From Microbacterium azadirachtae (lineage in GTDB: Bacteria; Actinomycetota; Actinomycetes; Actinomycetales; Microbacteriaceae): a DNA stretch of 64,000 nt. The stretch spans positions 1 to 64,000 of the forward strand of contig NZ_JYIX01000023.1 of assembly GCF_000956505.1 (NCBI RefSeq), in the 5' to 3' direction. A model generated the notes under the pieces. It had not been told where the DNA came from. It did no database searches and worked only from the letters and a program-made list of their open reading frames with translations. Positions 52,452-61,245 of this stretch are shown here, piece after piece; the first letter of the stretch is position 1; every line of letters starts with the position of its first letter. A program made the position numbers and the translations under genes.

Positions 52452-53678
52452 ATGAGCAGACCTCCCGAGATGACCAAGGAGGAGACGCTGGCGTGGTTGC
52501 GCCGCATCTCCGGGGACCTCGCCACGGCGACCCTGCAGCGTCTCGAGGACTCGCTGCCGTGGTACGCCGAGATGCCACCGGCCCGACGCTCCGCCGTCGG
52601 GCTGGTGGCCCAGGCCGGCATCACCTCGTTCATCCAGTGGTACGACGATCCGACGTCGACGCCGTGGATCGCCGCGGACATCTTCGCCGCGGCTCCCCGT
52701 GAGCTGCTGCGCAGCGTCAGCCTGCAGCAGACGCTCCAGCTCATCCGGGTCACCGTCGAGGTGACCGAGGAGCGCGTGGCCGGCAACGGCCAGCACCTGC
52801 GCGATGCGATCCTGCTGTACTCGCGGGATGTGGCCTTCGCGGCCGCCGATGTGTACGCGCGCGCCGCCGAGGCCAGGGGCCTGTGGGACGCGCGCCTGGA
52901 AGCGCTCGTGGTCGACTCGATCCTCACGGGCGAGGCCGACGAGGAGCTGCCCAGCCGCATCGCCGCCCTCGGCTGGCACGGACACGGCGAGGTCTGCGTG
53001 ATCGTAGGCACCACGCCGCCCCAGTTCGACGTGGATCAGGTGCGCCGCACCGCCCGCAAGCTCGCGGTCGACGTATTGATCGGCGTGCAGGGATCCCGGC
53101 TCGTGCTCGTGGTCGGACGCGCCAAGCCCGCCGCGGGAGAGGACTCCGCAGAGGGCGCGGAGCCCGAGGAGTTCTCCTTCGCCGAGATCGCCCGCACGTT
53201 CGAGCCGTCGTTCGGCCCGGGGCACGTCGTGGTCGGTCCCGCGGTCGCCGCGCTCGTCGACGCCGGGCAGAGCGCCCGCGCCGCGCTGGCCGGATTCGCC
53301 GTCGCGCGCGCCTGGCGCGGCGCGCCTCGACCCGTGGACGCCGACGAACTGCTGCCGGAGCGCGCCATCGCCGGGGATCCCCTGGCCAAGCAGACCCTCA
53401 TCGAGCGGGTGTTCCGGCCACTGCACGACCACTCCACCGATCTCGTGACGACGCTGTGGAGCTATCTCGACAACGGCCGCTCGCTCGAGGCGACCGCGCG
53501 TGAACTGTTCGTGCACCCGAACACCGTGCGCTACCGACTGAAGCGGATCAGCGAGGTCATCGGCTGGGATGCGACCGGTCCGCGCGAGGCGTTCATCCTG
53601 CAGACCGCACTCGTGCTCGGCACCATCGGCACGGCGGATCCGGTCCGGCGCGGACTTCGTCCCCGCAGGCCCCGCTGA
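52452..53678 (+). CDS. fasR: PucR/CdaR-type regulator, FasR-like
   Basis: A 408-residue protein with a long helical N-terminal domain, a GGDEF-like central region and a C-terminal HTH_30: SLEATARELFVHPNTVRYRLKRISEV. In Streptomyces coelicolor, FasR of this type lies upstream of fabD-fabH-acpP-fabF and activates it. The gene order here is the same. An inverted repeat between this gene and fabD (53690-53748) is a candidate binding site. Confidence 0.8.
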   Translation: MSRPPEMTKEETLAWLRRISGDLATATLQRLEDSLPWYAEMPPARRSAVGLVAQAGITSFIQWYDDPTSTPWIAADIFAAAPRELLRSVSLQQTLQLIRVTVEVTEERVAGNGQHLRDAILLYSRDVAFAAADVYARAAEARGLWDARLEALVVDSILTGEADEELPSRIAALGWHGHGEVCVIVGTTPPQFDVDQVRRTARKLAVDVLIGVQGSRLVLVVGRAKPAAGEDSAEGAEPEEFSFAEIARTFEPSFGPGHVVVGPAVAALVDAGQSARAALAGFAVARAWRGAPRPVDADELLPERAIAGDPLAKQTLIERVFRPLHDHSTDLVTTLWSYLDNGRSLEATARELFVHPNTVRYRLKRISEVIGWDATGPREAFILQTALVLGTIGTADPVRRGLRPRRPR

Positions 53679-53689
53679 CGTCCGCGCGT

Positions 53690-53748
53690 CCCTCACAAAA
53701 TCCGGCGTTGTACGTCTTGAATAACCGATCTGCGGATTCTTGTGAGGG
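53690..53748. promoter_or_regulatory. Inverted repeat upstream of fabD, candidate regulator site
   Basis: CCCTCACAAAATCCG at 53690-53704 and CGGATTCTTGTGAGGG at 53733-53748 are complementary apart from one extra base, separated by 28 bases. They lie 42-100 bases before the fabD start and stand out as AT-richer. Confidence 0.55.
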
Positions 53749-53789
53749 TTGAGCCACCGAATCCGGCCAATCGTTGGCAGACTGGGAAC

Positions 53790-54710
53790 GTGATCGTCTT
53801 CGCATGCCCTGGACAGGGCTCCCAGACCCCTGGTTTCCTCTCTCCCTGGCTGGAGCTCGACGGCGTCGCCGAAGACCTCGCGCTCTACTCGGAGGCCGCC
53901 GAGGTCGACCTGGTCCAGCACGGCACCGTCTCCGACGCCGACACGATCCGCGACACCCGCATCGCGCAGCCGCTCATCGTCGCCGCCTCGCTGGTCGCGG
54001 CGAAGGTCCTGCGCGAGCGGGCCGGCCGCGGACCCGACGGCGTTGCAGGGCACTCGGTCGGCGAGTTCGCCGCCGTGTCGGACGCCGGGGTGATCCCCGC
54101 CGAGACCGCCATGCGCCTGGTGGGCATCCGCGGACGCGCGATGGCGGATGCCGCAGGCAGGACTCCGACCGGTATGAGCGCGGTCCTGGGCGGCGACGAG
54201 GAGGCGGTGCTCGCGCTGCTCTCCGACCTCGACCTCACCCCCGCCAACTACAACGGCGGCGGTCAGATCGTCGCCGCGGGCTCCCTGCCCGCCCTCGCGG
54301 CGCTGGCCGAGGCCCCCGTGCGCGGATCCCGAGTGATCGCGCTGCAGGTCGCCGGGGCATTCCACACGCAGTACATGGCCTCCGCCGTCGACACCCTGCG
54401 CGAGGCCGTCGCCGGCGTCGACGCCGCGGACCCGACGGTGACGCTCTGGACCAACAAGGACGGATCCGTCCTCGCCGAAGGCGCGACCGCGCTGGAGAAC
54501 CTGGTGACCCAGGTCTCCTCCCCCGTGCGCTGGGACCTGTGCATGGCCTCGTTCGCCGACAACGGCATCACGGGCCTCATCGAGCTCACCCCCGCCGGCG
54601 CTCTCACCGGCCTCGCGAAGCGCGGCCTGCGCGGCGTCCCCGCCGTCGCCGTGAAGACCCCGGACGACCTCGACGCGGCGGCGGCGCTGCTGAACGGAGA
54701 AGCAGCATGA
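53790..54710 (+). CDS. fabD: Malonyl-CoA-ACP transacylase
   Basis: A 306-residue enzyme with CPGQGSQTPGFL at the N-terminus, nucleophile Ser89 in GHSVGEF and the conserved His in AGAFHTQYM. It loads malonate onto ACP. The start is GTG at 53790, where the protein aligns with FabD N-termini. It overlaps fabH by 4 bases. Confidence 0.93.
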   Translation: MIVFACPGQGSQTPGFLSPWLELDGVAEDLALYSEAAEVDLVQHGTVSDADTIRDTRIAQPLIVAASLVAAKVLRERAGRGPDGVAGHSVGEFAAVSDAGVIPAETAMRLVGIRGRAMADAAGRTPTGMSAVLGGDEEAVLALLSDLDLTPANYNGGGQIVAAGSLPALAALAEAPVRGSRVIALQVAGAFHTQYMASAVDTLREAVAGVDAADPTVTLWTNKDGSVLAEGATALENLVTQVSSPVRWDLCMASFADNGITGLIELTPAGALTGLAKRGLRGVPAVAVKTPDDLDAAAALLNGEAA

Positions 54711-55705
54711 CCACGCTCAAGCAGGCCACGGGCCCGGCGTACACCCGGATCTACTCCGTAGGCGCCGCCCGCGGAGAGAACGCCGTGCCGAACGACGACC
54801 TCATCGGCCCGATCGACTCGAGCGACGAGTGGATCCGTCAGCGCACAGGCATCATCACGCGCACGCGCGCGGTCCCGGAGACCGATGCGATCGATCTCTC
54901 CACCACGGCAGCGGTCGAGGCCATCGAGAAGTCGGGCGTCGCGCCCTCCGACATCGACGTCGTCATCGTCGCGACCATCAGCAACCCGAAGCAGACCCCT
55001 TCCGTCTCCGCGATCGTCGCGGACCGGGTGGGCGCGAACCCCGCCGCGGCCTACGACATCAATGCCGCGTGCGCCGGCTACGCCTACGCGGTCGCGCAGG
55101 CGGACGCCCTGATCCGTGCGGGCGCCGCGACCCACGCGCTCGTCATCGGCGCCGAGAAGCTCTCCGACGTCGTGGACCCCACCGACCGGAGCATCTCGTT
55201 CCTGCTCGGCGACGGCGCCGGCGCGGTCGTGATCGGCCCGAGCGACACCCCCGGGATCTCTGCCACCGTGTGGGGCTCGGACGGTTCGAAGGCCGACGCG
55301 GTCGGCATGAACCACACCCTCACCGAGTTCCGCGACGGGCAGGCCCCCTGGCCGACGCTCCGCCAGGAAGGCCCGACGGTGTTCCGCTGGGCGGTCTGGG
55401 AGATGGCCAAGGTCGCCAAGCAGGCGCTCGAGCAGGCCGGCATCGAGGCCTCGGATCTGGCCGCCTTCATCCCTCACCAGGCCAACATGCGCATCATCGA
55501 CGAGTTCGCCAAGCAGCTCAAGCTGCCCGAGACGACCGTGATCGCCCGCGACATCGAGACCACCGGCAACACGTCCGCGGCGTCCATCCCCCTCGCCACG
55601 CACCGCCTGCTGCAGGAGCACCCCGAGCTCAGCGGCGGCCTCGCCCTGCAGATCGGCTTCGGCGCGGGTCTGGTGTTCGGCGCCCAGGTCGTCGTCCTGC
55701 CCTGA
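54707..55705 (+). CDS. fabH: 3-oxoacyl-ACP synthase III
   Basis: A 332-residue condensing enzyme with Cys122 in NAACAGYAYA, His in IPHQANMRI and Asn in ETTGNTSAASIP. It starts fatty acid chains; branched-chain primers would be usual in Microbacteriaceae. It is coupled to fabD by ATGA, with acpP 63 bases downstream. Confidence 0.93.
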   Translation: MTTLKQATGPAYTRIYSVGAARGENAVPNDDLIGPIDSSDEWIRQRTGIITRTRAVPETDAIDLSTTAAVEAIEKSGVAPSDIDVVIVATISNPKQTPSVSAIVADRVGANPAAAYDINAACAGYAYAVAQADALIRAGAATHALVIGAEKLSDVVDPTDRSISFLLGDGAGAVVIGPSDTPGISATVWGSDGSKADAVGMNHTLTEFRDGQAPWPTLRQEGPTVFRWAVWEMAKVAKQALEQAGIEASDLAAFIPHQANMRIIDEFAKQLKLPETTVIARDIETTGNTSAASIPLATHRLLQEHPELSGGLALQIGFGAGLVFGAQVVVLP

Positions 55706-55768
55706 GCGGGCTGACGCGACCTCCTAGACTGTTCACCGGTTCTAAACCACCCATAGAAAGAGGAAATC

Positions 55769-56017
55769 ATGGCTTTCAGCAACGACGAGGTCCTCGCCGG
55801 CCTTGCAGAGCTCATCACCGACGAGACCGGCATCGACGCCTCGGAGGTCGCTCTGGAGAAGTCCTTCACCGACGACCTGGACATCGACTCGATCTCCATG
55901 ATGACGATCGTCGTCAACGCGGAGGAGAAGTTCGGCGTCACCATCCCCGACGACGAGGTCAAGAACCTCAAGACCGTCGGTGACGCCGTGAGCTTCATCG
56001 TCGCCGGCCAGGAGTGA
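55769..56017 (+). CDS. acpP: Acyl carrier protein
   Basis: An 82-residue acidic four-helix protein with the phosphopantetheine Ser41 in DLDIDSISMMTIV. GAAAGAGGAA lies before the ATG. It carries the growing acyl chain. Confidence 0.93.
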   Translation: MAFSNDEVLAGLAELITDETGIDASEVALEKSFTDDLDIDSISMMTIVVNAEEKFGVTIPDDEVKNLKTVGDAVSFIVAGQE

Positions 56018-56120
56018 CACCTGCGGATGCCACCCCCGCGCTTCCGCGGGGTGTGGCATCCTCCTCTTCCGCACGCATCCGCTCCCGGATCCCCCACCCG
56101 CTCCCTGAGAAGGATCACGC

Positions 56121-57362
56121 ATGACCAAGCGCATCGTCGTCACCGGCATCGGTGCCACGTCCGCCCTGGGCGGCACCGCCCCGGAGAACTGGGCCAACCT
56201 GCTCGCCGGCGTCTCCGGCACCCGCACCCTGACGCACGACTGGGTCGCAGAGCACCAGCTCCCGGTGACTTTCGCCGCAGAGGCCTCCGTCCGCCCGGAG
56301 GAGGTCCTGCCCCGGCATGAGGCGAAGCGCCTCGACCCGTCCGTGCAGTTCGCCATGATCGCGGCCCGCGAGGCCTGGGAGGACGCGGGTGCCCCCGACG
56401 TCGCCCCCGAGCGGCTGGGCATCGACTGGGCCACGGGCATCGGCGGGCTCTGGACGCTCCTGGACGCCTGGGACACGCTGCGCGAGAAGGGGCCGCGCCG
56501 GGTCATGCCGCTCACGGTCCCGATGCTCATGCCGAACGCCGGCGCCGGCAACCTGTCGCTGTACTTCGGCGCGAAGGCCTTCGCCCGCACCGTCGTGAGC
56601 GCGTGCGCCTCCAGCACGGAGTCGATCGCGAATGCGTACGAGCACCTGCAGGACGATCTCGCAGACATCGTGATCGCCGGCGGTGCGGAGTCCGCGATCC
56701 ACCCGATCACGATGGCGTCGTTCGCGTCGGCGCAGGCGCTGTCGCGCCGCAACGACGACCCGCAGCACGCCTCGCGGCCGGGTGCCATCGACCGGGACGG
56801 CTTCGTCATGGGCGAGGGCGGTGCAGCTCTGGTCATGGAGACCGAGGAGCACGCCAAGGCCCGCGGCGCCAAGATCTACGCCTACGTCGTGGGCGGCGGC
56901 GTCTCCGCCGACTCGTACCACATCACCGGCAACGACCCCGAGGGCCACGGTGCGGCACGCGCCGTGGAGCAGGCGCTGGCGCAGGCCGGCGCGAGCCCCG
57001 ACGAGGTCACCCACATCAACGCGCATGCCACGTCGACCCCGGTCGGGGACCCGAACGAGTACGGCGCGCTGAGGCGCGTCTTCGGCGACCGGATCGACGA
57101 GATCCCGGTGTCGGCGACCAAGGCGTCCACCGGGCACCTGCTCGGCGGCACCGGCGCGCTCGAGGCGGTCTTCACGATCCTCGCGCTGCGCGACCGCGTC
57201 GCCCCGCCGACGATCAACATGACCGAGCCGGATCCGGCCGTGCCGTTCAAGCTCTCGGGCGAGACGCAGCCGCTCGGCGACGGCCCGCAGCTCGCGATCA
57301 GCAACTCGTTCGGTTTCGGCGGACACAACGCGGTCGTCGCTTTCCGCTCCTACGACGGCTGA
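56121..57362 (+). CDS. fabF: 3-oxoacyl-ACP synthase II
   Basis: A 413-residue elongating KAS with Cys162 in VVSACASSTE, His in NAHATSTPVGD and His in NSFGFGGHNA. It condenses malonyl-ACP with acyl-ACP. It is the last gene of the fab operon and ends in a strong terminator. Confidence 0.94.
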   Translation: MTKRIVVTGIGATSALGGTAPENWANLLAGVSGTRTLTHDWVAEHQLPVTFAAEASVRPEEVLPRHEAKRLDPSVQFAMIAAREAWEDAGAPDVAPERLGIDWATGIGGLWTLLDAWDTLREKGPRRVMPLTVPMLMPNAGAGNLSLYFGAKAFARTVVSACASSTESIANAYEHLQDDLADIVIAGGAESAIHPITMASFASAQALSRRNDDPQHASRPGAIDRDGFVMGEGGAALVMETEEHAKARGAKIYAYVVGGGVSADSYHITGNDPEGHGAARAVEQALAQAGASPDEVTHINAHATSTPVGDPNEYGALRRVFGDRIDEIPVSATKASTGHLLGGTGALEAVFTILALRDRVAPPTINMTEPDPAVPFKLSGETQPLGDGPQLAISNSFGFGGHNAVVAFRSYDG

Positions 57363-57374
57363 TCCGGCACAGAC

Positions 57375-57424
57375 GAGAGTCGCCCCGGTCGCTTCCTCAT
57401 CGAAGCGGTCGGGGCGATTCTCGT
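57375..57424 (+). terminator. Terminator of the fab operon
   Basis: A stem of about 20 bp (GAGTCGCCCCGGTCGCTTC and its near complement) with a CTCATC loop, followed by GTTCTTTT. Confidence 0.85.
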
Positions 57425-57593
57425 TCTTTTCAGTTGTGCTGTTCTGTTATCTCTCCGGTTGCGGACCGGGGATACGCTTTCTCGGGCTCCGGGTCCTTGC
57501 TCTCCGACCCCCGATAGTCACGCCTCCTCCGATCCTCGTCCCTTCGTGTGATCCGGCCCTTCGACCGGACCACACGAGACCTATCCGACCCGC

Positions 57594-58097
57594 CTATCCG
57601 ACTTTGTGAAGCCATACGACGCGGGCGTCGTCGCTCGCGTGCCGGAATGGCTCCAGCTCCTCGTCCCACGCGGAACCGAGGGCGACGTCGAGTTCGCGCT
57701 GCAGCTCGATCGGACTGCCCGCGGCGATCTCGATCGCGTAGCGGATCCGGTCCTCGCCGACGACGATGTTCCCGGCGGCATCGGTCTGCGCGTAGTGCAC
57801 GCCGAGGTCGGGCGTGTGCAGCCAGCGGCCGCCGTCGCTCCGGGGCGTCGGGTCCTCCGTCACCTCGAAGCGCAGGTGCTCCCAGCCGCGGATCGCGGTC
57901 GCGAGGGCAGCGCCGGTGCCGACGGGGCCATCCCAGTAGAACTCCGCCCGGCGGGCACCGTCGAGGACGGGCTGCTCCGACCACTCGAAGTTGACGGCGC
58001 GCCCGATAGCGCGTCCGACCGCCCATTCCAGGTGCGGGCAGAGCGCGCGCGGTGCGGAGTGGATGTACACCACTCCGCGTGCTTGTGCTGTCGCCAT
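57594..58097 (-). CDS. DUF3145 family protein
   Basis: A 167-residue soluble protein (VVYIHSAPRALCPHLEWAVG at the start; DELEPFRHASDDARVVWLHK near the end). It matches the actinobacterial DUF3145 family, which commonly sits beside the fab operon, here convergent with it. Function unknown. Confidence 0.85.
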   Translation of the reverse strand: MATAQARGVVYIHSAPRALCPHLEWAVGRAIGRAVNFEWSEQPVLDGARRAEFYWDGPVGTGAALATAIRGWEHLRFEVTEDPTPRSDGGRWLHTPDLGVHYAQTDAAGNIVVGEDRIRYAIEIAAGSPIELQRELDVALGSAWDEELEPFRHASDDARVVWLHKVG

Positions 58098-58227
58098 GGT
58101 CTCTCCGTTTCATCAGGTGCGTCTTCCCCTACGACCTGATCCGCGAAGCACGGCGTTATGCGGTTATGCGCCCATTCTCACCGATCCTCAGCGAAATCAC
58201 AACTGTGTAACTCATTGCGAAACGGCA

Positions 58228-58259
58228 ACGGTCCCCGGCGCCGCAGCACCGGGGACCGT
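58228..58259 (-). terminator. Terminator of the oxygenase-like gene
   Basis: ACGGTCCCCGG and its exact complement form an 11-bp stem with a 10-base loop, 38 bases after the stop at 58297. Confidence 0.65.
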
Positions 58260-58296
58260 CTATAGGCCCTTCGACAGGCTCAGGGCCCGAGCAGGC

Positions 58297-59070
58297 TCAG
58301 GCCTCACTCATCGCGATCTTCTCCTGCTGACCCTTCGCGGCGTAGTACGCGGCGCGGGCGGCATCGCGACGCGCCTGCTCCTCGTAGCCCGCGTCCAGGA
58401 TCTCCTGGGCGACCTCGTAGTTCGCCACGTCCTGGGTGCCGTTGTACTTCTCGATGTAGGCGTCCAGCTCGGGGCCGGAGGTCCACGAGGTGATCAGGCA
58501 GTAGCGCGGATCAGTGCCGTTGTGGGTGGCGGCGTGCCACAGGCGCTGCGTGTCGACGATCAGCTGCGCGCCGGCCGGAAGGGCGATGCGGTACTCGACG
58601 CTCGGGTCGGTGCGGTTCTCGCGCAGGACGAAGTAGCTGTCCTTGTCGTCGGTGAGGTTGAAGAAGCCGCGCACGACCCAACCGGTGCCGTCCGGGTTCA
58701 GACGGTTGTTGTCGTCCTGGTGAAGGTTGTAGAGACACTCGCCGTACGGCGTGGGCTGCAGCTCGATGACGCGGCAGCGGCCGACGTTCGCGCCCGGCTC
58801 CTGCGCGCGGCGCGTGAGGTTCGGGGCCTTGGCGGTCTGCTCGTCGATCCAGACGCCGTCCTTGTCCGTGCGCGGAGGCACGTGGTTCCAGAAGCCGTTG
58901 CACTCGATCTCGCCCTTGGCGGACGCGAGAGGCGCGAAGCGGGTGTCGCCGGACGACTTCCAGTCGTTGTACTCGATGTCGAGCCACTCCTTGGGGTCGA
59001 GCTCCTGGTTGTAGCTGTCGAGGACGACGAAGCCCTTGTCTTCGAGGGCGGCGGACTTGATGTATGCCAT
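58297..59070 (-). CDS. Fe(II)/2-oxoglutarate oxygenase-like protein
   Basis: A 257-residue protein. It shows a possible metal triad: His and Asp in NLHQDDNNRLN and a distal His in QRLWHAATHNGT, followed by Arg in DPRYCLITSW that would bind 2-oxoglutarate. This resembles phytanoyl-CoA-type oxygenases; the substrate is unknown. The ATG at 59070 follows AAAGGA by 8 bases; ATG 59091 has no ribosome site. An iron-box-like repeat lies about 55 bases upstream. Confidence 0.65.
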   Translation of the reverse strand: MAYIKSAALEDKGFVVLDSYNQELDPKEWLDIEYNDWKSSGDTRFAPLASAKGEIECNGFWNHVPPRTDKDGVWIDEQTAKAPNLTRRAQEPGANVGRCRVIELQPTPYGECLYNLHQDDNNRLNPDGTGWVVRGFFNLTDDKDSYFVLRENRTDPSVEYRIALPAGAQLIVDTQRLWHAATHNGTDPRYCLITSWTSGPELDAYIEKYNGTQDVANYEVAQEILDAGYEEQARRDAARAAYYAAKGQQEKIAMSEA

Positions 59071-59122
59071 GAGCGAGTCATGTCCTTTCATAAAGGGGCC
59101 AGCACGTTTTAACAGGCCCTTC

Positions 59123-59139
59123 TTAGGACAGCCTAACAG
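59123..59139 (-). promoter_or_regulatory. DtxR/IdeR-like iron box
   Basis: TTAGGACAGCCTAACAG agrees at most positions with the centre of the IdeR/DmdR consensus (TTAGGTTAGCCTAACCT) and contains the small palindrome TTAGG-ACAG-CCTAA. It lies in the divergent region, 53 bases before the oxygenase-like start and 106 before the DUF262 start. Confidence 0.4.
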
Positions 59140-59244
59140 CGCCGTTTCGACGCCCTCGGAAGGTGGGCCGTGAATATCCGGGGCCCGCCGGGGCCTGAAT
59201 AGACTGGTCGGGGCAGCACGCGATCCGAGGAGAAGCACAGCAGC

Positions 59245-61245
59245 ATGAGCACGGCCACCAACGTCGAAGCAACCGCAGTCTCAACGATCGAGTGGCTCTC
59301 CTCCCCCGCGACCACGATCGTCGTGCCCGTCTACCAGCGCCAGTACCGGTGGGACATCGGGGGCTGCGAGAAGCTGCTGTCCGACATCCGCGCCGTCGCG
59401 GACGAGGACGACGCCCACCGGCACTTCATCGGCTCGATCCTCTCCGCGGAGGACCACGCCCACCCCGACGCCGACCTGATCCTCATCGACGGTCAGCAGC
59501 GCATCACAACGCTCATGCTGCTCATCGCCGCCCTGCACCACGCCGTGCGCGACGCGGATCCGCAGTTCGCCGCAGAACTGGCGCGGGTGCTGGTGCGCCC
59601 CGACGACGCGAGCCGCACCAAGCTCCGCCCGCACGAGGCCTGGGCTGGTCTGTTCGAGTCCGTGGTGCTCGACCGGCGCAGCGCCGATCTGCCGGAGTCG
59701 CGCTTCGACGACAACTACGCGTTCTTCCGCTCGCAGGTGCACGCCGACGAGGCGCCGCGGATCTGGCGGGGGCTGCAGAAGCTCGAGCACGTCTCGATCA
59801 CCCTCGGTGAGGCCGCGAACGCGCAGCAGATCTTCGAGAGCCTCAACTCCACCGGCGAGCCGCTGCGCGATCACGAGCTGATCCACAACTACATCCTCAT
59901 GGGGCTGTCGCATGCCGAGCAGCAGCAGGTAGAGGAGGAGTTCTGGCTGCCGATCGAGCGCAACACCGGCGAGGCGATCGGCGCATTCTGGCGCCACTTC
60001 CTCATCATGACGACAGGCAGGGAGGTGTCGGTCGCCGGCGAGCACGGCGTCTACAGCGCCTTCCGCCACGAGTTCCCGCACATGGGCCTCGAGGATCTGC
60101 CCGCACAGGCACGCGTCTGGCGGGAGTTCTCGGACATCTACCGGATCCTCCTGGATCCGTCCCAGGAGCAGGATCCCGAGATCCGCCGGCAACTGGCCTA
60201 CGTGAACACGTTCGGTCGCTCGACGTATCCCCTCGTCCTCAGTGCGTATCGGGACCACCGGCTCGGCGGGATCTCGAAGGACGAACTCGTGCAGACGCTG
60301 GAGCGCATCCAGTCGCTGCTGCTGCGCCGTGCCGTGGTCGGCATCCCGAACGACCGTCTCATCGCCCGGCTGTGCCGCGCCCGGTCGCAGGGGCCGGAGG
60401 AACTCCTGCGCGCCTTCGCCCGGATCACGCCCTCGGACGAGCGCATCCGGGTGGCGCTCAAGTTCACCGACCTTCCGCACGCACTGTACGTGCTCGGCCG
60501 GATCGAGGGCGTCGCGGATCCGCACGGCTTCGATGTCGAGCACATCGTGCCGACCGCTCCGCACGACGGGTGGTCGGGCGACGGCGTGCGCCTCTGGAGT
60601 GAGTACTCCGAGGACGAGCAGAACAGCCACCGCGCCCTCGCCGGGACGCTGGGCAACCTGACCCTGCTCGAGGAGCAGCTCGCGGAACGCGTCTACGGCG
60701 CGTCTTTCCCGGACAAGCGGGACGCCTACCGCCGGAGCCGCGTCGACGAGAACAGCACCCTGGTCGGGCTCGACTCCTGGGGCACCGCGGCGATCGCCGA
60801 GCGCACGGCGGCGCTCACCGACGCGTTCGTCCAGGTCTGGCGCCGGCCCGCGGTCGTCGAGATCGACGACGACGGACTCACCCCGATCCTCGACGCCGTG
60901 CGGCGACGGGGCTGGCCGACCGGCTGGGAGCGCGAGTTCGACTACGTCGAGTACCGCGGTGAGCGTTGGGAGGTCCCAGACGTGAAGTACCTGTTCAACC
61001 GGGTCTTCCGGCGCGGCTGGACCGACACCCGCGAGGCCCTCGACGCGTTCAACGCCCGCAACGGCGGTCCGATCTACGACGAGAAGGCGTGGAACGGCAC
61101 CTGGGACGAGCTCGACGCCGACCACTTCCTGTACATGGGGTGGGACGCGAAATACATGATGAGCGCGGTGCAAGGCCTCTTGGAGGAGTCGGGCCTGGCC
61201 GCGGAAGTGTTCGTGAAGTACTCCTATATCGGGAATGTGATGTGA
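59245..61245 (+). CDS. DUF262/DUF1524 protein (GmrSD-like), candidate defence nuclease
   Basis: A 666-residue protein. The N-terminal DUF262 domain has VPVYQRQYRWD and IDGQQRITTL, the nucleotide-hydrolysing motifs of the ParB-like fold. The DUF1524 domain has VEHIVP and GNLTLLEEQLAERV, the His-Me nuclease type. About 130 residues follow, ending with two aromatic-rich blocks (WEVPDVKYLFNRVF). Related GmrSD and SspE enzymes cut modified phage DNA or act with phosphorothioation systems; no dnd or ssp genes are seen here. It overlaps the next gene by one base (TGATG). Confidence 0.8.
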   Translation: MSTATNVEATAVSTIEWLSSPATTIVVPVYQRQYRWDIGGCEKLLSDIRAVADEDDAHRHFIGSILSAEDHAHPDADLILIDGQQRITTLMLLIAALHHAVRDADPQFAAELARVLVRPDDASRTKLRPHEAWAGLFESVVLDRRSADLPESRFDDNYAFFRSQVHADEAPRIWRGLQKLEHVSITLGEAANAQQIFESLNSTGEPLRDHELIHNYILMGLSHAEQQQVEEEFWLPIERNTGEAIGAFWRHFLIMTTGREVSVAGEHGVYSAFRHEFPHMGLEDLPAQARVWREFSDIYRILLDPSQEQDPEIRRQLAYVNTFGRSTYPLVLSAYRDHRLGGISKDELVQTLERIQSLLLRRAVVGIPNDRLIARLCRARSQGPEELLRAFARITPSDERIRVALKFTDLPHALYVLGRIEGVADPHGFDVEHIVPTAPHDGWSGDGVRLWSEYSEDEQNSHRALAGTLGNLTLLEEQLAERVYGASFPDKRDAYRRSRVDENSTLVGLDSWGTAAIAERTAALTDAFVQVWRRPAVVEIDDDGLTPILDAVRRRGWPTGWEREFDYVEYRGERWEVPDVKYLFNRVFRRGWTDTREALDAFNARNGGPIYDEKAWNGTWDELDADHFLYMGWDAKYMMSAVQGLLEESGLAAEVFVKYSYIGNVM

